A stretch of 64,000 nucleotides of DNA from Dyella_A sp051962475 (GCF_051962475.1 NZ_JBQCCF010000069.1:62001-126000), one strand, 5' to 3'. Positions 50,466-59,867 are shown, counted from the stretch's first letter. Numbers and translations: made by a program. Notes: a model not told the origin generated them from the letters alone.

Positions 50466-51203
50466 CTATTTTTTCGTCTTGGGCAGCGGCAACCACTTCG
50501 CCGGGTCGAAACCGCCCACCTCGTACACCAGTTCCTCGCTGCGCCCGCTGTCCTTGGGGGTCACGGTGAGGCTGATCTTCTGCGCCTTCTTCAAGAGCGC
50601 GATGAACGCCTTGTCGTCGCTGATCATCAACGCCGGCTCGCCGCTGGGCGGCGCGAACGCCTTGATGCCCATCGCCTTGCCGTCCACTACCGCCGGCAGC
50701 GTGCAGGTGGCCTTGCAGACAAAACCCTTGCCGCTGCCGAACAGGAAGGCGTTCTGGCCCCACTGCGTGTGCCGGCGCAGCACCATGCGCACCTTGTCCG
50801 CATCGACCGGCTGGCTGTTGTAGATCACCGCGGTGGACTGAGTGCCGCCGGCCATCGGCGCCACCTGGTACAGCCAAAGGCCGGCCAGGCGATTCTTCTC
50901 GGCATTCTCGTGATAGCGCTTGCTGATCTGCGGCAGGCTCTCCTGCACCTCCTTCGCCGCGGCGCTGCCGGGGTAGTCGTGCACAATCTTCTGGCCGAAG
51001 GTGGTGGCCATCTCGTCGTTGTGGATGCGCACCAGCTGGCGGTAGGTATCCAGATCCTGCGCCGCGGCCGCATCGCTGGCGGCGGCCTGCCCCGCCGGCT
51101 TGCCCGCGCTGGACGACGAGCCGCCGCCGTTCTGCGAACAGCCGGTCGCGAGCAGCGCAAGGCCGAGCATCAGGGCCAGGGAACGGGTAGGCACAGGCAA
51201 CAT
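50466..51203 (-). CDS. Lipoprotein of unknown function
   Basis: 245 residues from the ATG at 51203. Lipobox LLATGC (Cys22) and a Ser/Gly/Ala linker (NGGGSSSSAGKPAGQAAASD). A helical segment (YRQLVRIHNDEMATTFGQKI and VQESLPQISKRYHENAEKNR) precedes a beta domain with WLYQVAPMAGGTQSTAVIYN, GKGFVCKATCTLPAVVDGKA and ending GGFDPAKWLPLPKTKK. No family is recognised. Confidence 0.7.
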   Translation of the reverse strand: MLPVPTRSLALMLGLALLATGCSQNGGGSSSSAGKPAGQAAASDAAAAQDLDTYRQLVRIHNDEMATTFGQKIVHDYPGSAAAKEVQESLPQISKRYHENAEKNRLAGLWLYQVAPMAGGTQSTAVIYNSQPVDADKVRMVLRRHTQWGQNAFLFGSGKGFVCKATCTLPAVVDGKAMGIKAFAPPSGEPALMISDDKAFIALLKKAQKISLTVTPKDSGRSEELVYEVGGFDPAKWLPLPKTKK

Positions 51204-51370
51204 GGCGAACATCCACGGCAGGAAACGGGCGCCTAGAGTGGAACGAGGCCCGCGCACGGCGCAACCGTCGGCGCAGCCGTCGACCGATCGCAACATCGTC
51301 CGACCGTGCACGGACCGCTTGGCCGGGCGCGGTGGGGATTCGATAATCGCGATCCACGCAAGGACCCACG

Positions 51371-52636
51371 ATGCGCCCCTCCCCCACCGCTCCCACCGAC
51401 GCGTTGTTCCGGCATCGCGCCTTCGTCGCCTTCTGGTTTGCCCGCATCGCCTCGAGTTTCGGTTTCCAGATGCTCTCGGTGGCCGTGGGCTGGCAGATCT
51501 ACGCGATCACCGGCCGCGCGCTCGACCTGGGCCTGATCGGCCTGGCGCAGTTCATCCCTTCGGTGCTGCTGGCGCTGCCGGCGGGCCACGTGGCCGATCA
51601 GTTCGAGCGCCGCCGCATCGTGCTGCTGGGGCAGGTGGTGGAGTGGGTGGCGATCGCGCTGCTGGCCGCGCTCACCCTGATGCATGACATCCACGAGGCC
51701 GGCATCCTCGCGCTGGTGTTCGTGATCGGCGTAGCCAAGGCGTTCGAGTTTCCGGCGATGCAGTCGATGCTGCCGGCGCTGGTGCCCGCGCCGATCCTGC
51801 CCCGCGCGATGGCGGTGAACGCCTCGGCCGGCCAGGCGGCGATGATCATGGGGCCGGCGCTGGGCGGCTTTCTCTACGTGGCCGGTCCGGGCGTGGTGTA
51901 CGTGATCGCCGGCGCGCTCTACCTGGCCTCGGTGGTGCTGATGGCGAAGCTGCGCTACGAGAGCGCGCCGCCGCGGCGCGAACCGGCCACGCTGAAGACG
52001 GTGTTCGCCGGCGTGCACTTCATCCGCCAGCGGCCGGACGTGCTGGGCGTGATCTCGCTGGACCTGTTTGCCGTGTTGCTCGGCGGCGCCACCGCGCTGC
52101 TGCCGATCTTCGCCAAGGACATCCTGCACACCGGCCCCTGGGGCCTGGGCCTGCTGCGCGCGGCGCCGGCGGTGGGCGCGCTGTTGATGTCGCTGTGGCT
52201 GGCGCGCCACACCATGCAGCGGCGCGTGGGCATGACGATGTTCGCCTCGGTGGCGGGCTTCGGCGTGGCCACGCTGGTGTTCGCGCTGTCGACCACGCTG
52301 TGGCTGTCGATGGCCGCACTGTTTGCGCTGGGTGCGTTCGACATGGTCAGCATGGTGATCCGCGGCGCGCTGGTGCAGCTGGACACGCCGGACGACATGC
52401 GCGGCCGGGTGAGCGCGGTCAACGCAATCTTCATCAACACCTCCAACCAGCTCGGCGAGTTCGAGTCCGGCCTGCTCGCCGCGTGGGTCGGCGCCGTGCC
52501 GGCCACCTTGATTGGCGGCGTCGGCACGCTGCTGGTAGTGGGGCTGTGGATGGCGATGTTCCCCACCCTGCGCCGGCGCCAGCGGCTGCACAACGAGCCC
52601 GAACCCGTATCCGAGCCGGCCGACCAGACGCTCTGA
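51371..52636 (+). CDS. MFS transporter (EntS/DHA3-like exporter)
   Basis: 421 residues, ATG with AAGGA seven bases ahead. Twelve-helix layout; LFRHRAFVAFWFARIASSFG opening, FIPSVLLALPAGHVADQFER motif A, VNASAGQAAMIMGPALGGFL and the C-terminal RGALVQLDTPDDMRGRVSAV with NTSNQLGEFESGLLA, all typical of the DHA3/EntS branch (enterobactin exporter and macrolide pumps). No siderophore synthesis genes are near. It starts a plus-strand run that continues with a secreted esterase and a glycosidase. Confidence 0.88.
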   Translation: MRPSPTAPTDALFRHRAFVAFWFARIASSFGFQMLSVAVGWQIYAITGRALDLGLIGLAQFIPSVLLALPAGHVADQFERRRIVLLGQVVEWVAIALLAALTLMHDIHEAGILALVFVIGVAKAFEFPAMQSMLPALVPAPILPRAMAVNASAGQAAMIMGPALGGFLYVAGPGVVYVIAGALYLASVVLMAKLRYESAPPRREPATLKTVFAGVHFIRQRPDVLGVISLDLFAVLLGGATALLPIFAKDILHTGPWGLGLLRAAPAVGALLMSLWLARHTMQRRVGMTMFASVAGFGVATLVFALSTTLWLSMAALFALGAFDMVSMVIRGALVQLDTPDDMRGRVSAVNAIFINTSNQLGEFESGLLAAWVGAVPATLIGGVGTLLVVGLWMAMFPTLRRRQRLHNEPEPVSEPADQTL

Positions 52637-52680
52637 GCGCCGCATTGCCGCGACAGTGGCGGCCGCAGGGCGGTGACCGC

Positions 52681-52686
52681 TAGCAT
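52681..52686 (+). promoter_or_regulatory. Candidate -10 box of the esterase gene (TAGCAT)
   Basis: TAGCAT ends six bases before the esterase ATG, again giving a leaderless transcript; no ribosome site is seen, only GGGGG. No -35 at normal spacing. Confidence 0.35.
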
Positions 52687-52692
52687 CGGGGG

Positions 52693-54321
52693 ATGACTCC
52701 CGCCCATCGCCTGCTTCTGACGCTCGCCGCCGCCCCCCTGGCCGCTGCGCCCCTCCACCTGCACGCCAACGATGCAGGGGCCACGTCGCCGCGCATCGAG
52801 GTGAGCTTTGCTGCGGCGGCACACGCGCAGCCGATTACGGGCCGCGTCTACGTGGCGGTGAGCCGCGACGGTGCGAAGCCGCCGATCGAACAGACCGACA
52901 TCACTGGCGTGCCGTTGTTCGGGCACGACGTGACCGGCCTCAAGGCCGGCCAGTTCGCGGCTATCGATGTAAACGATTACGGTGCGCCGCTGGCCAGCTT
53001 GCGTGACCTACCCGCCGGCGACTACTGGATGCAGCCTTTCGTCAACGTCTACACCGAGTTCAAGCGCGCCGACGGCCACACGCTGTGGATGCACATGGAC
53101 CAGTGGGAAGGCCAGGACTGGAAGCATTCGCCGGGCAACCTCTACGGCAAGCCGGTGAAGGTGCACTACGACCCGGCCGCGGCCACGCCGATCCGGCTGG
53201 TCGCCGATCAGGTGATCGCGCCGATCCCGTTTCCGAGGGACAGCGAGTACGTCAAGCGCTTCCGCATCCAGAGCAAACTGCTGACGAAGTTCTGGGGCCA
53301 CCCGATCTACCTGGGCGCCACCGTGCTGCTACCCGAGGGCTACGAGCAGCACCCCAACGTGCGCTACCCGGTGGTCTACGACCAGGGGCACTTTTCCACC
53401 GACGCGCCGTTCGGCTTCGAGAACGAGAAATCGAAGCTGAGCGCGTTCTGGCTGGATAGCGCGAAGAAGCCGCGGGTGATCCTAGTGACGTTGCAGCATC
53501 CCTCGCCGTACTACGACGACTCCTACGCGGTGAATTCGCCCAACCAGGGCCCATTCGACGACGCCATCCACCAGGAGCTCTACCCGGAGATTGCCAAGCG
53601 CTTCCGCACCATCGAGCAACCGTGGGCGCGCATCCTCACCGGCGGCTCCACCGGTGGCTGGATCGCGGTCGCGCAGCAGTTGTTCCACCCGCGCTACTAC
53701 GGCGGCAGCTTCGCGATGTGTCCGGACTCGCTGGACTTCCGCCACCACCAGGTGGTGAACATATACGACGACGCCAACGCCTACACCGTCGACAAAGGCT
53801 GGGTGAAAGTCGAGCGTGTGGACACGCGCCAGCCCGACGGCAACGTCGACGCGATGATGAAGGACGAGAACCACTACGAGCTGGCGGTGGGCGACCACTC
53901 GCGCTCGGGCGGCCAGTGGGACATCTGGGAAGCGGCCTGGGGGCCGATCGGCGCGGACGGCTATCCGCAGCGCATCTGGGACAAGCGCAGCGGCGCCATC
54001 GATCACGCTGTGGCCGAGTACTGGAAGCAGCACTTCGACCTGCGCTACATGCTTGAGAAGAACTGGGCCACGCTGGGCCCGCTGGTGACCGACAAGCTGC
54101 ACATCTACGTGGGCGATGCGGACACCTACAACCTCAATATGGGCGTGCGCGCGATGGACGCGTTTCTGAAGGCGGCGACCAACCCGAGCTTCCAGGGCTC
54201 CATCACCTATCAGCCGATGGCGCCGCACTGCTGGGGCCCGCCCGGCGAAGTGCTCTACGACACCATGACCCGCTTCATGCAGAAGCACGCGCCCAAGGGC
54301 GAGGCCGCCTGGATCTACTGA
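52693..54321 (+). CDS. Secreted alpha/beta-hydrolase (enterochelin-esterase-like)
   Basis: 542 residues with a signal peptide (RLLLTLAAAPLAAAPLHLHA). A front beta domain is followed by a hydrolase fold: YLGATVLLPEGYEQHPNVRY, PVVYDQGHFSTDAPFGF, the nucleophile elbow LTGGSTGGWIAVAQQLF (Ser319) and, late, KLHIYVGDADTYNLNMG with the histidine in MAPHCWGP. It resembles Fes/esterase-D-like proteins such as feruloyl or acetyl-xylan esterases. Next to a GH43-like enzyme, a plant-polysaccharide or carbohydrate ester substrate is plausible. Substrate unknown. Confidence 0.85.
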   Translation: MTPAHRLLLTLAAAPLAAAPLHLHANDAGATSPRIEVSFAAAAHAQPITGRVYVAVSRDGAKPPIEQTDITGVPLFGHDVTGLKAGQFAAIDVNDYGAPLASLRDLPAGDYWMQPFVNVYTEFKRADGHTLWMHMDQWEGQDWKHSPGNLYGKPVKVHYDPAAATPIRLVADQVIAPIPFPRDSEYVKRFRIQSKLLTKFWGHPIYLGATVLLPEGYEQHPNVRYPVVYDQGHFSTDAPFGFENEKSKLSAFWLDSAKKPRVILVTLQHPSPYYDDSYAVNSPNQGPFDDAIHQELYPEIAKRFRTIEQPWARILTGGSTGGWIAVAQQLFHPRYYGGSFAMCPDSLDFRHHQVVNIYDDANAYTVDKGWVKVERVDTRQPDGNVDAMMKDENHYELAVGDHSRSGGQWDIWEAAWGPIGADGYPQRIWDKRSGAIDHAVAEYWKQHFDLRYMLEKNWATLGPLVTDKLHIYVGDADTYNLNMGVRAMDAFLKAATNPSFQGSITYQPMAPHCWGPPGEVLYDTMTRFMQKHAPKGEAAWIY

Positions 54322-54461
54322 AGCGGCAGCCCTTTCTCCGTGGCAGCCGCCGGGCTGCCGACGGCGATCCGCTGGCGACGAGCAGGAGCAACGTCGCCGC
54401 CATCGAAGCCACGCCACGCCCGGGCACGGAACGTCCGTCAGGCCATCTCCGGACCCATGCC

Positions 54462-56309
54462 ATGTCAGCACGCTTTCATCCACGTCTCCGTCTCGCCCTG
54501 GCGCTCGCCGCCGCGCTCGCCACCCAGGTCGCCAGCGCGGCGGTAAATCCACAGGCGCGGACCTGGGCCAACCCGATGGACGTGGACTACCGCTACAACT
54601 TCGAGCAGATGAACCAGGGCATCTCCTACCGCACCGGCGCGGATCCCGCGGTGGTGCGCTACGGCGGTGCGTACTACCTGTTCCAGACCCTGGCCGACGG
54701 CTACTGGCACTCCACCGACCTGGTGCATTGGGATTTCGTCTCACCTGACAAGTGGCCGTTCGACAGCGAAGTTGCGCCGGCCACGCTCGTTGCCGACGGC
54801 AAGCTGTTCCTGCTGCGCTCCACCACCGACCAGGAGCCACTGCTCTATTCCACCGATCCCGCACACGGCCACTGGAAGTTCTGGACCCGATTGATGCCGC
54901 CGTTGCCGAACGCGGTGACGTCCTCCACCGAGTACAAGATCAAGCAGGGCCAGTTGCCGCCGGGGCCTTGGGACCCGGGCCTGTTCCAGGACAACGACGG
55001 CAAGGTGTACATGTACTGGGGCTCGTCCAACGTCTACCCGATGTACGGCCAGCAGATCGATCTCAAGCTGGGGGACGGGGCGCAAGGCGAAGGCAAGCGG
55101 CTGGCCTACGTGGGTGAGACGACCACCCTGCTGCGGCTGCACCCGGACCAACACGGTTGGGAGCGCTTCGGCCGCGACCACCGCGACGAGAAGACCCTGC
55201 CCTTCATGGAGGGCGCCTGGATGAACCGCCACGGCGACCGCTATTACCTGCAGTACGCCGCGCCGGGCACCGAGTACAACGCCTACGCCACTGGCGTGTA
55301 TGTCGGCGAGCATCCGCTGGGCCCGTTTACCTACGCGCCGTACAACCCGGTCGGCTACAAGCCGGGCGGCTTCGTCGAGGGCGCCGGCCATGGCTCCACC
55401 TTCGAGGACGCCTACGGCAACGTATGGAACACCGGCACCAACTGGATCGGCCTGAACTGGAACTTCGAGCGGCGCATCGATCTCTATCCGGCCGGCTTCC
55501 ACGACGACGGCCAGATGTGGGTGGACACCCGCTTCGGCGATTTCCCCCAGCGCATGCCCGACCACAAGCTCCAGCCCGGCGAGAGCACGTTTACCGGCTG
55601 GATGCTGTTGTCTTGGCACAAGCAAACCACCGCTTCGTCGCAGATTCCCGGCCACGGTCCGGACCAGGTGACCGACGAGAATCCACGTACATTCTGGGGC
55701 GCCGCGTCCAACACGCCCGGGCAGACGCTTACCGTGGACCTGGGCGGCCCGCGCACGGTGAACGCGATCCAGGTGAACTACGCCGACGACCGCTCCGACC
55801 GTTACGGCGACGCGCCCGACTTGGTCACCCAGTTCATGCTGGAGGGCTCGACCGACGGCCGCCACTGGCAGACCCTGGCCGACCTCTCGCATGAGACGCG
55901 CGACCACGCCAACGCCTATGTCGAACTCGATGCGCCGGCACGTATCCGCTACGTGCGCTACGTGCACAAACACGTGGGCGCAAGACACCTGGCGATTTCC
56001 GACCTGCGCGTGTTCGGCCACCAGGACGGCCCGCCGCCGCCCGCACCGGAGCTGCTCTCAGCCACCCGCGACCAGGACACCCGCAACGCCACCATCAACT
56101 GGAAGCCGGTGCCGGGCGCGGTGGGCTACAACGTGCGCTGGGGCCTCACCGCCGATCGCCTGCACGAAACCTACCAGCGCTTCGCCGACCAGCCGACCAC
56201 GCTGCAGTTGCGCGCACTGAGCAAGGGCGTGCGCTACGTGGTGGCGGTGGAGGCGTTCGACGAGCGCGGGGTGTCCGCGCTCTCGCGCACGATCACGCTG
56301 AACCCCTGA
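54462..56309 (+). CDS. GH43-like glycosidase with discoidin and fibronectin III domains
   Basis: 615 residues. Signal peptide (about 1-27, ending ASAA), then a GH43/GH32-type five-bladed propeller to about residue 370: likely base Asp61 in YRTGADPAVVRYGG, pKa modulator Asp171 in GPWDPGLFQDNDGKVY, acid Glu250 in PFMEGAWMNRHGDRYYL. Next an F5/8-type C (discoidin) domain at about 395-500 (ITDENP- and LTVDLGG-like strands, IRYVRYVHKHVGARHLAISD) and a fibronectin III-like end (INWKPVPGAVGYNVRWG). Probably cleaves arabinose- or xylose-type linkages. It follows the esterase by 140 bases. Confidence 0.88.
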   Translation: MSARFHPRLRLALALAAALATQVASAAVNPQARTWANPMDVDYRYNFEQMNQGISYRTGADPAVVRYGGAYYLFQTLADGYWHSTDLVHWDFVSPDKWPFDSEVAPATLVADGKLFLLRSTTDQEPLLYSTDPAHGHWKFWTRLMPPLPNAVTSSTEYKIKQGQLPPGPWDPGLFQDNDGKVYMYWGSSNVYPMYGQQIDLKLGDGAQGEGKRLAYVGETTTLLRLHPDQHGWERFGRDHRDEKTLPFMEGAWMNRHGDRYYLQYAAPGTEYNAYATGVYVGEHPLGPFTYAPYNPVGYKPGGFVEGAGHGSTFEDAYGNVWNTGTNWIGLNWNFERRIDLYPAGFHDDGQMWVDTRFGDFPQRMPDHKLQPGESTFTGWMLLSWHKQTTASSQIPGHGPDQVTDENPRTFWGAASNTPGQTLTVDLGGPRTVNAIQVNYADDRSDRYGDAPDLVTQFMLEGSTDGRHWQTLADLSHETRDHANAYVELDAPARIRYVRYVHKHVGARHLAISDLRVFGHQDGPPPPAPELLSATRDQDTRNATINWKPVPGAVGYNVRWGLTADRLHETYQRFADQPTTLQLRALSKGVRYVVAVEAFDERGVSALSRTITLNP

Positions 56310-56323
56310 AGGAGCGCCGATGA

Positions 56324-57370
56324 TCAGACAGGACCGATCGCCACCGGCGGCGGGTTGCGTTCGGTGAACTGGCCGTTCCAATAGGGGTAATAGGGATACG
56401 GCGGCGTGACCTGGCTGGCCCGATCCAGTCGCTGCATCTGCGCGGCGGTCAGGTTCCAGCCGATAGCCCCCAGGTTCTGGCGCAGTTGCTGCTCGTTGCG
56501 GGCGCCGATCAGCACGCTGGACACGGTGGGGCGCTGCAGCAGCCAGTTGATCGCGATCTGCGGCAATGACCGGCCGGTTTCCTCTGCCACGACATCGAGC
56601 GCCTCGACCACGCGGTACAACCGCTCCTCGTCGATGGGTGGTGCGAACGCGGCGGTCTGGTGCAGGCGGCTGCCCTCGGGCCAGGGCTGGCCGCGCCGGA
56701 TCCGCCCGGTCAGGCGGCCCCAGCCGAGCGGGCTCCAGACCAGGGCACCGACGCCCTGGTCCAGGCCCAGCGGCATCAGCTCCCACTCGTAATCGCGGCC
56801 GATCAGCGAGTAATAGGTCTGGTTGGCGATGAACCGCGTCAAGCCGCGTTGGTCGGCAATCGCCTGCGACTTCATCAATTGCCAACCGGCGAAGTTGGAA
56901 GCGCCGATCATGCGCACCTTGCCCGCGCGCACGAGATCGTCCAGCGTCGCCATCACGCTTTCGACCGGCGTCATTGCATCGAAGTGGTGGAGCTGCAGGA
57001 TATCGATGTAGTCGGTGCCCAGTCGTCGCAGCGCCTTCTCGGTCGCGTCGACCAGGTGATGGCGCGAGGCGCCGATGTCATTGGCGCCGTCGCCTGCGCG
57101 AAGGCTGAGTTTGGTCGAGAGGATCACCCGCTGGCGTCGACCCTTGATCGCTGCACCGAGCACCGACTCCGACGCACCCTCCGAATAGACATCCGCCGTG
57201 TCGAACAGATTCACACCCGCATCGAGGCAAATGTCCACCAACCGTGTCGCCTCGGCGACGTCGGTGCTGCCCCATGCGCTGAACATCGGCCCCTTGCCGC
57301 CAAAAGTCCCGGCACCGAAGCCGAGCGCAGGCACCTTGAACCCGGAGGTGCCAAGAAAGCGATATTCCAT
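56324..57370 (-). CDS. Aldo/keto reductase
   Basis: 348 residues, ATG with AGGAG. The catalytic four are present: Asp57 and Tyr62 in VNLFDTADVYSEGASE, Lys87 in VILSTKLSL, His128 in ILQLHHFDAMT; NADP-binding end VLIGARNEQQLRQNLGAIGW. The GTDYIDILQLHHFD segment matches the YajO/YakC-type (AKR11-13) family. It probably reduces aldehydes or sugars. Divergent from a LysR regulator which is the likely controller. Confidence 0.93.
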   Translation of the reverse strand: MEYRFLGTSGFKVPALGFGAGTFGGKGPMFSAWGSTDVAEATRLVDICLDAGVNLFDTADVYSEGASESVLGAAIKGRRQRVILSTKLSLRAGDGANDIGASRHHLVDATEKALRRLGTDYIDILQLHHFDAMTPVESVMATLDDLVRAGKVRMIGASNFAGWQLMKSQAIADQRGLTRFIANQTYYSLIGRDYEWELMPLGLDQGVGALVWSPLGWGRLTGRIRRGQPWPEGSRLHQTAAFAPPIDEERLYRVVEALDVVAEETGRSLPQIAINWLLQRPTVSSVLIGARNEQQLRQNLGAIGWNLTAAQMQRLDRASQVTPPYPYYPYWNGQFTERNPPPVAIGPV

Positions 57371-57684
57371 GAAGCTGCTCCTTTAGTGAGAAGGTCGCGC
57401 CTGATGAAGGCCGCGATGTAGCGCCAAGGCTGCAAAGTGAGACTGGCTCGAGTTGCCGTCGCACCTGCCCCATGTAGTCGCTGCCGATGTGCATGGGCCA
57501 AGGCTTGGCGAGCCGCGGTGAACGATTGGATTAGCCGCATTCGATGCATGCCGTGCCTGCATGGCAACCTGACATCAGGCGAATTCACGTGCCCTCCTGT
57601 CAAAGCGGGATGCGACAGCCTAAGCATCCGGATACTCTCCTCCAACCATCAGGCGCGACAGGCTTCTTCAACTTTTTTTTGATA
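57371..57684. other. Divergent intergenic region (aldo/keto reductase - LysR)
   Basis: 314 bases without a supported gene. It must hold both promoters and the LysR site. Near the LysR start it is A+T-rich (TTCAACTTTTTTTTGATAATG, an eight-T run at about 57673-57680). A definite LysR box (T-N11-A) could not be singled out by eye. Confidence 0.5.
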
Positions 57685-58644
57685 ATGCGACATACCGATG
57701 ACATCGCCCTGTTCCTCCGCGTGCTCGACCTCGGCTCGATCAGTGCGGCCGCCCGCGAACTGGGGTTGTCGGTAGCGGTCGCCAGCAAGCGACTGAAGCG
57801 CCTGGAGCTTGAACTCGGCGTACGTCTCCTGCATCGCACCACCCGCCAGTTGCGCGCGACTCCGGAGGGGTTGCAGCTTGCCGAGCAGGGGCGGCCTCTG
57901 ATCGAGGACCTGGAGGCGCTGGCCGACGCCCTGCGCCAGGATGGCGTCCGGGTCAGCGGCACACTGCGTCTGACCGCACCGGCCTCGTTCGGCAGCCGGT
58001 ACCTCTCGCCACTTATGGCGATGTTCATGGCACGACATCCACAGGTGCGGGTCAGCGTGGACCTCACCGACCAGGTGATCGATCTGGTCGGCGCGGGGCT
58101 GGACCTGGCCGTACGCATCGGCGAACTGGCGGATTCGCGGCTGGTGGCGCGACGCCTGGCCGTGAACCGCCGTGTGCTGTGCGCCTCGCCGGCGTACCTC
58201 GCCCGACACGGCACGCCAAAGACGCCGGCCGATCTCGCCGGGCACCAGTGCCTGCGCCTTTTCGGCAGCCAGGGCCGACAGGATGTGTGGCAATTGACAG
58301 GTATCGATGGCAAGCCGGTTTCAGTACGCGTGGGCGGCCGCTTCGAGAGCAACCACGGCGAGCTGCTGCGCGACGCGGTCCTGAACGGATTCGGCATCGC
58401 GCAGCATTCCACTTGGCACATCGGTGATGACCTGCGAGCAGGCCGTGTCGTGGCCGTGCTTCCCGACTATCCACTGCGCGACACAGGCATCTATGCCGTG
58501 ACTCCACAGCGACATCTGGTGCCCCCACGGGTCAACGCCTTCATCCATTTTCTGGCTGAGAACTTCGGCGACCATCCACCCTGGGATCGCGATCTTCTGT
58601 TCGAACACAAGCGCCGCCCTCGATCGGCCAAGGGCTCTACATGA
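57685..58644 (+). CDS. LysR-family transcriptional regulator
   Basis: 319 residues from the ATG at 57685; the longer frame upstream is not family-like. N-terminal helix-turn-helix (IALFLRVLDLGSISAAAREL, LSVAVASKRLKRLELELGVR, LLHRTTRQLRATPEGLQLAE); substrate-binding domain with LRLTAPASFGSRYLSPLMAM and GAGLDLAVRIGELADSRLVA. This is the DhcR/YafC-like subgroup that usually controls a divergent oxidoreductase. It overlaps the GST gene by four bases (ATGA at 58641-58644). Confidence 0.92.
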   Translation: MRHTDDIALFLRVLDLGSISAAARELGLSVAVASKRLKRLELELGVRLLHRTTRQLRATPEGLQLAEQGRPLIEDLEALADALRQDGVRVSGTLRLTAPASFGSRYLSPLMAMFMARHPQVRVSVDLTDQVIDLVGAGLDLAVRIGELADSRLVARRLAVNRRVLCASPAYLARHGTPKTPADLAGHQCLRLFGSQGRQDVWQLTGIDGKPVSVRVGGRFESNHGELLRDAVLNGFGIAQHSTWHIGDDLRAGRVVAVLPDYPLRDTGIYAVTPQRHLVPPRVNAFIHFLAENFGDHPPWDRDLLFEHKRRPRSAKGST

Positions 58645-59312
58645 TCACCCTCCACCACCTCAACAACTCGCGCTCGCAGCGCATCCTCTGGCTGCTCGAA
58701 GAACTGGGCGTTCCCTACCAGATCAAGCGCTACCAGCGCGACGCGAAGACCATGCTGGCTCCGCCGGAGCTGCGCGCCGTGCATCCGCTGGGCAAGTCGC
58801 CGGTGATCACCGACGATGGGCTGACCGTGGCCGAGTCCGGCGCGATCGTCGAGTACCTCGCCGACCGCTATGGCCACGGCGACCTGCTCGCCCCGCACGG
58901 TACGCCCGAGCGCCTGCGGCAGAACTATTGGCTGCACTACGCCGAGGGCTCAGCGATGCCGCCGCTATTGCTCAAGCTGGTGTTCCAGCGAGTGGCCCGC
59001 ACGCCGGCGCCGTTCTTCGCCCGGCCGGTGGCCCGTAGCATCGCGACCAAGGTGCAGGCGCGCTTTGTCGATCCGCAGATCGCGCTGCACCTGGATTACC
59101 TGGAAGGCGAGCTGGGAGCGAGCGAATGGTTCGGCGGCGAGGGGTTCAGCGCCGCGGACATCCAGCTCAGCTTTCCGCTGGAAGCGGCCGCCGCGCGCGG
59201 CGGGCTGAGCGCCCAGCGGCACCCGCGGCTGGTGGACTTCCTCGCGCGCATCCATGCCCGCCCGGCGTACCAACGCGCGCTGGCGGCCGGCGGCGATTAC
59301 CGGCTGGGCTGA
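58641..59312 (+). CDS. Glutathione S-transferase
   Basis: 223 residues. Thioredoxin-like N-domain (MITLHHLNNSRSQRILWLLE, with Asn/Ser at the catalytic position, and LGKSPVITDDGLTVAESGAI where the glutathione contacts are) and an all-helical C-domain (ERLRQNYWLHYAEGSAMPPL, GGEGFSAADIQLSFPLEAA with the N-capping Ser and Asp). It is closest in look to the beta/theta-type bacterial GSTs. Translational coupling to the LysR gene suggests a shared detoxification role. Confidence 0.9.
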   Translation: MITLHHLNNSRSQRILWLLEELGVPYQIKRYQRDAKTMLAPPELRAVHPLGKSPVITDDGLTVAESGAIVEYLADRYGHGDLLAPHGTPERLRQNYWLHYAEGSAMPPLLLKLVFQRVARTPAPFFARPVARSIATKVQARFVDPQIALHLDYLEGELGASEWFGGEGFSAADIQLSFPLEAAAARGGLSAQRHPRLVDFLARIHARPAYQRALAAGGDYRLG

Positions 59313-59445
59313 GCTGCCAGCTGAATGCCTGGCAGGGGGCCAGCGCCCTTCGACGCAGTTGTCACGCATCGCGGGGCACAGTATTGGCCCACGACCCCTC
59401 GACAGGCCCGCAGCGCGGGCCGCGCCATGCAAGGAGTTCACCGCC

Positions 59446-59781
59446 ATGAGCCGTACCCGCGACATCGAACGCAGCCTGCACGAAACCACCGAGCGCGTGA
59501 GTGACCACATGCGCCAGGTAGCCAACGGCGCCGCAGGCACTGCCCACGACCTGGTCGAGCGTGGCCGCCGCGCCACCAGCCGTTTCGGCAAGCACAGCGA
59601 CAGCTACCGTCGCCAGATCGGCCGGGCGGCCGAGGATTTCGCGGACGAGGCGAACTACCAGTACCGCCGGCTGCGGCGCCAGGTGAATCGTCACCCGGCC
59701 GCCACGGTGGCGATCGTGGCCGGCACCATCGGCGCCTTCCTGCTGCTGCGCAGGGCGTTCGGCGGCCGCGACGAAGACTGA
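59446..59781 (+). CDS. YqjD/ElaB-like (DUF883) membrane-anchored protein
   Basis: 111 residues, ATG with AAGGAG. A polar helical domain (RDIERSLHETTERVSDHMRQ and onwards) then QYRRLRRQVNRHPAATVAIV with one C-terminal membrane helix (AAATVAIVAGTIGAFLLLRR-like). That layout is the DUF883 family, whose E. coli members YqjD and ElaB bind ribosomes at the membrane in stationary phase. The DUF883 arginine-rich 'RRH P' element is present as NRHPAA. Ends before a strong terminator. Confidence 0.8.
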   Translation: MSRTRDIERSLHETTERVSDHMRQVANGAAGTAHDLVERGRRATSRFGKHSDSYRRQIGRAAEDFADEANYQYRRLRRQVNRHPAATVAIVAGTIGAFLLLRRAFGGRDED

Positions 59782-59817
59782 GCGCCGCGGTCACAGTCTC
59801 TCCAGACTGCTTGGGAT

Positions 59818-59848
59818 AAAAAAGCCCGCCATACGGCGGGCTTTTTTT
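59818..59848. terminator. Bidirectional Rho-independent terminator
   Basis: AAAGCCCGCC (59821-59830) and GGCGGGCTTT (59835-59844) around the loop ATAC, with TTTTTTT after it on the plus strand and TTTTTTAT on the minus strand. It ends both the YqjD-like gene and aceE. Confidence 0.92.
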
Positions 59849-59867
59849 GCTGAAGCGACCGCACCGC

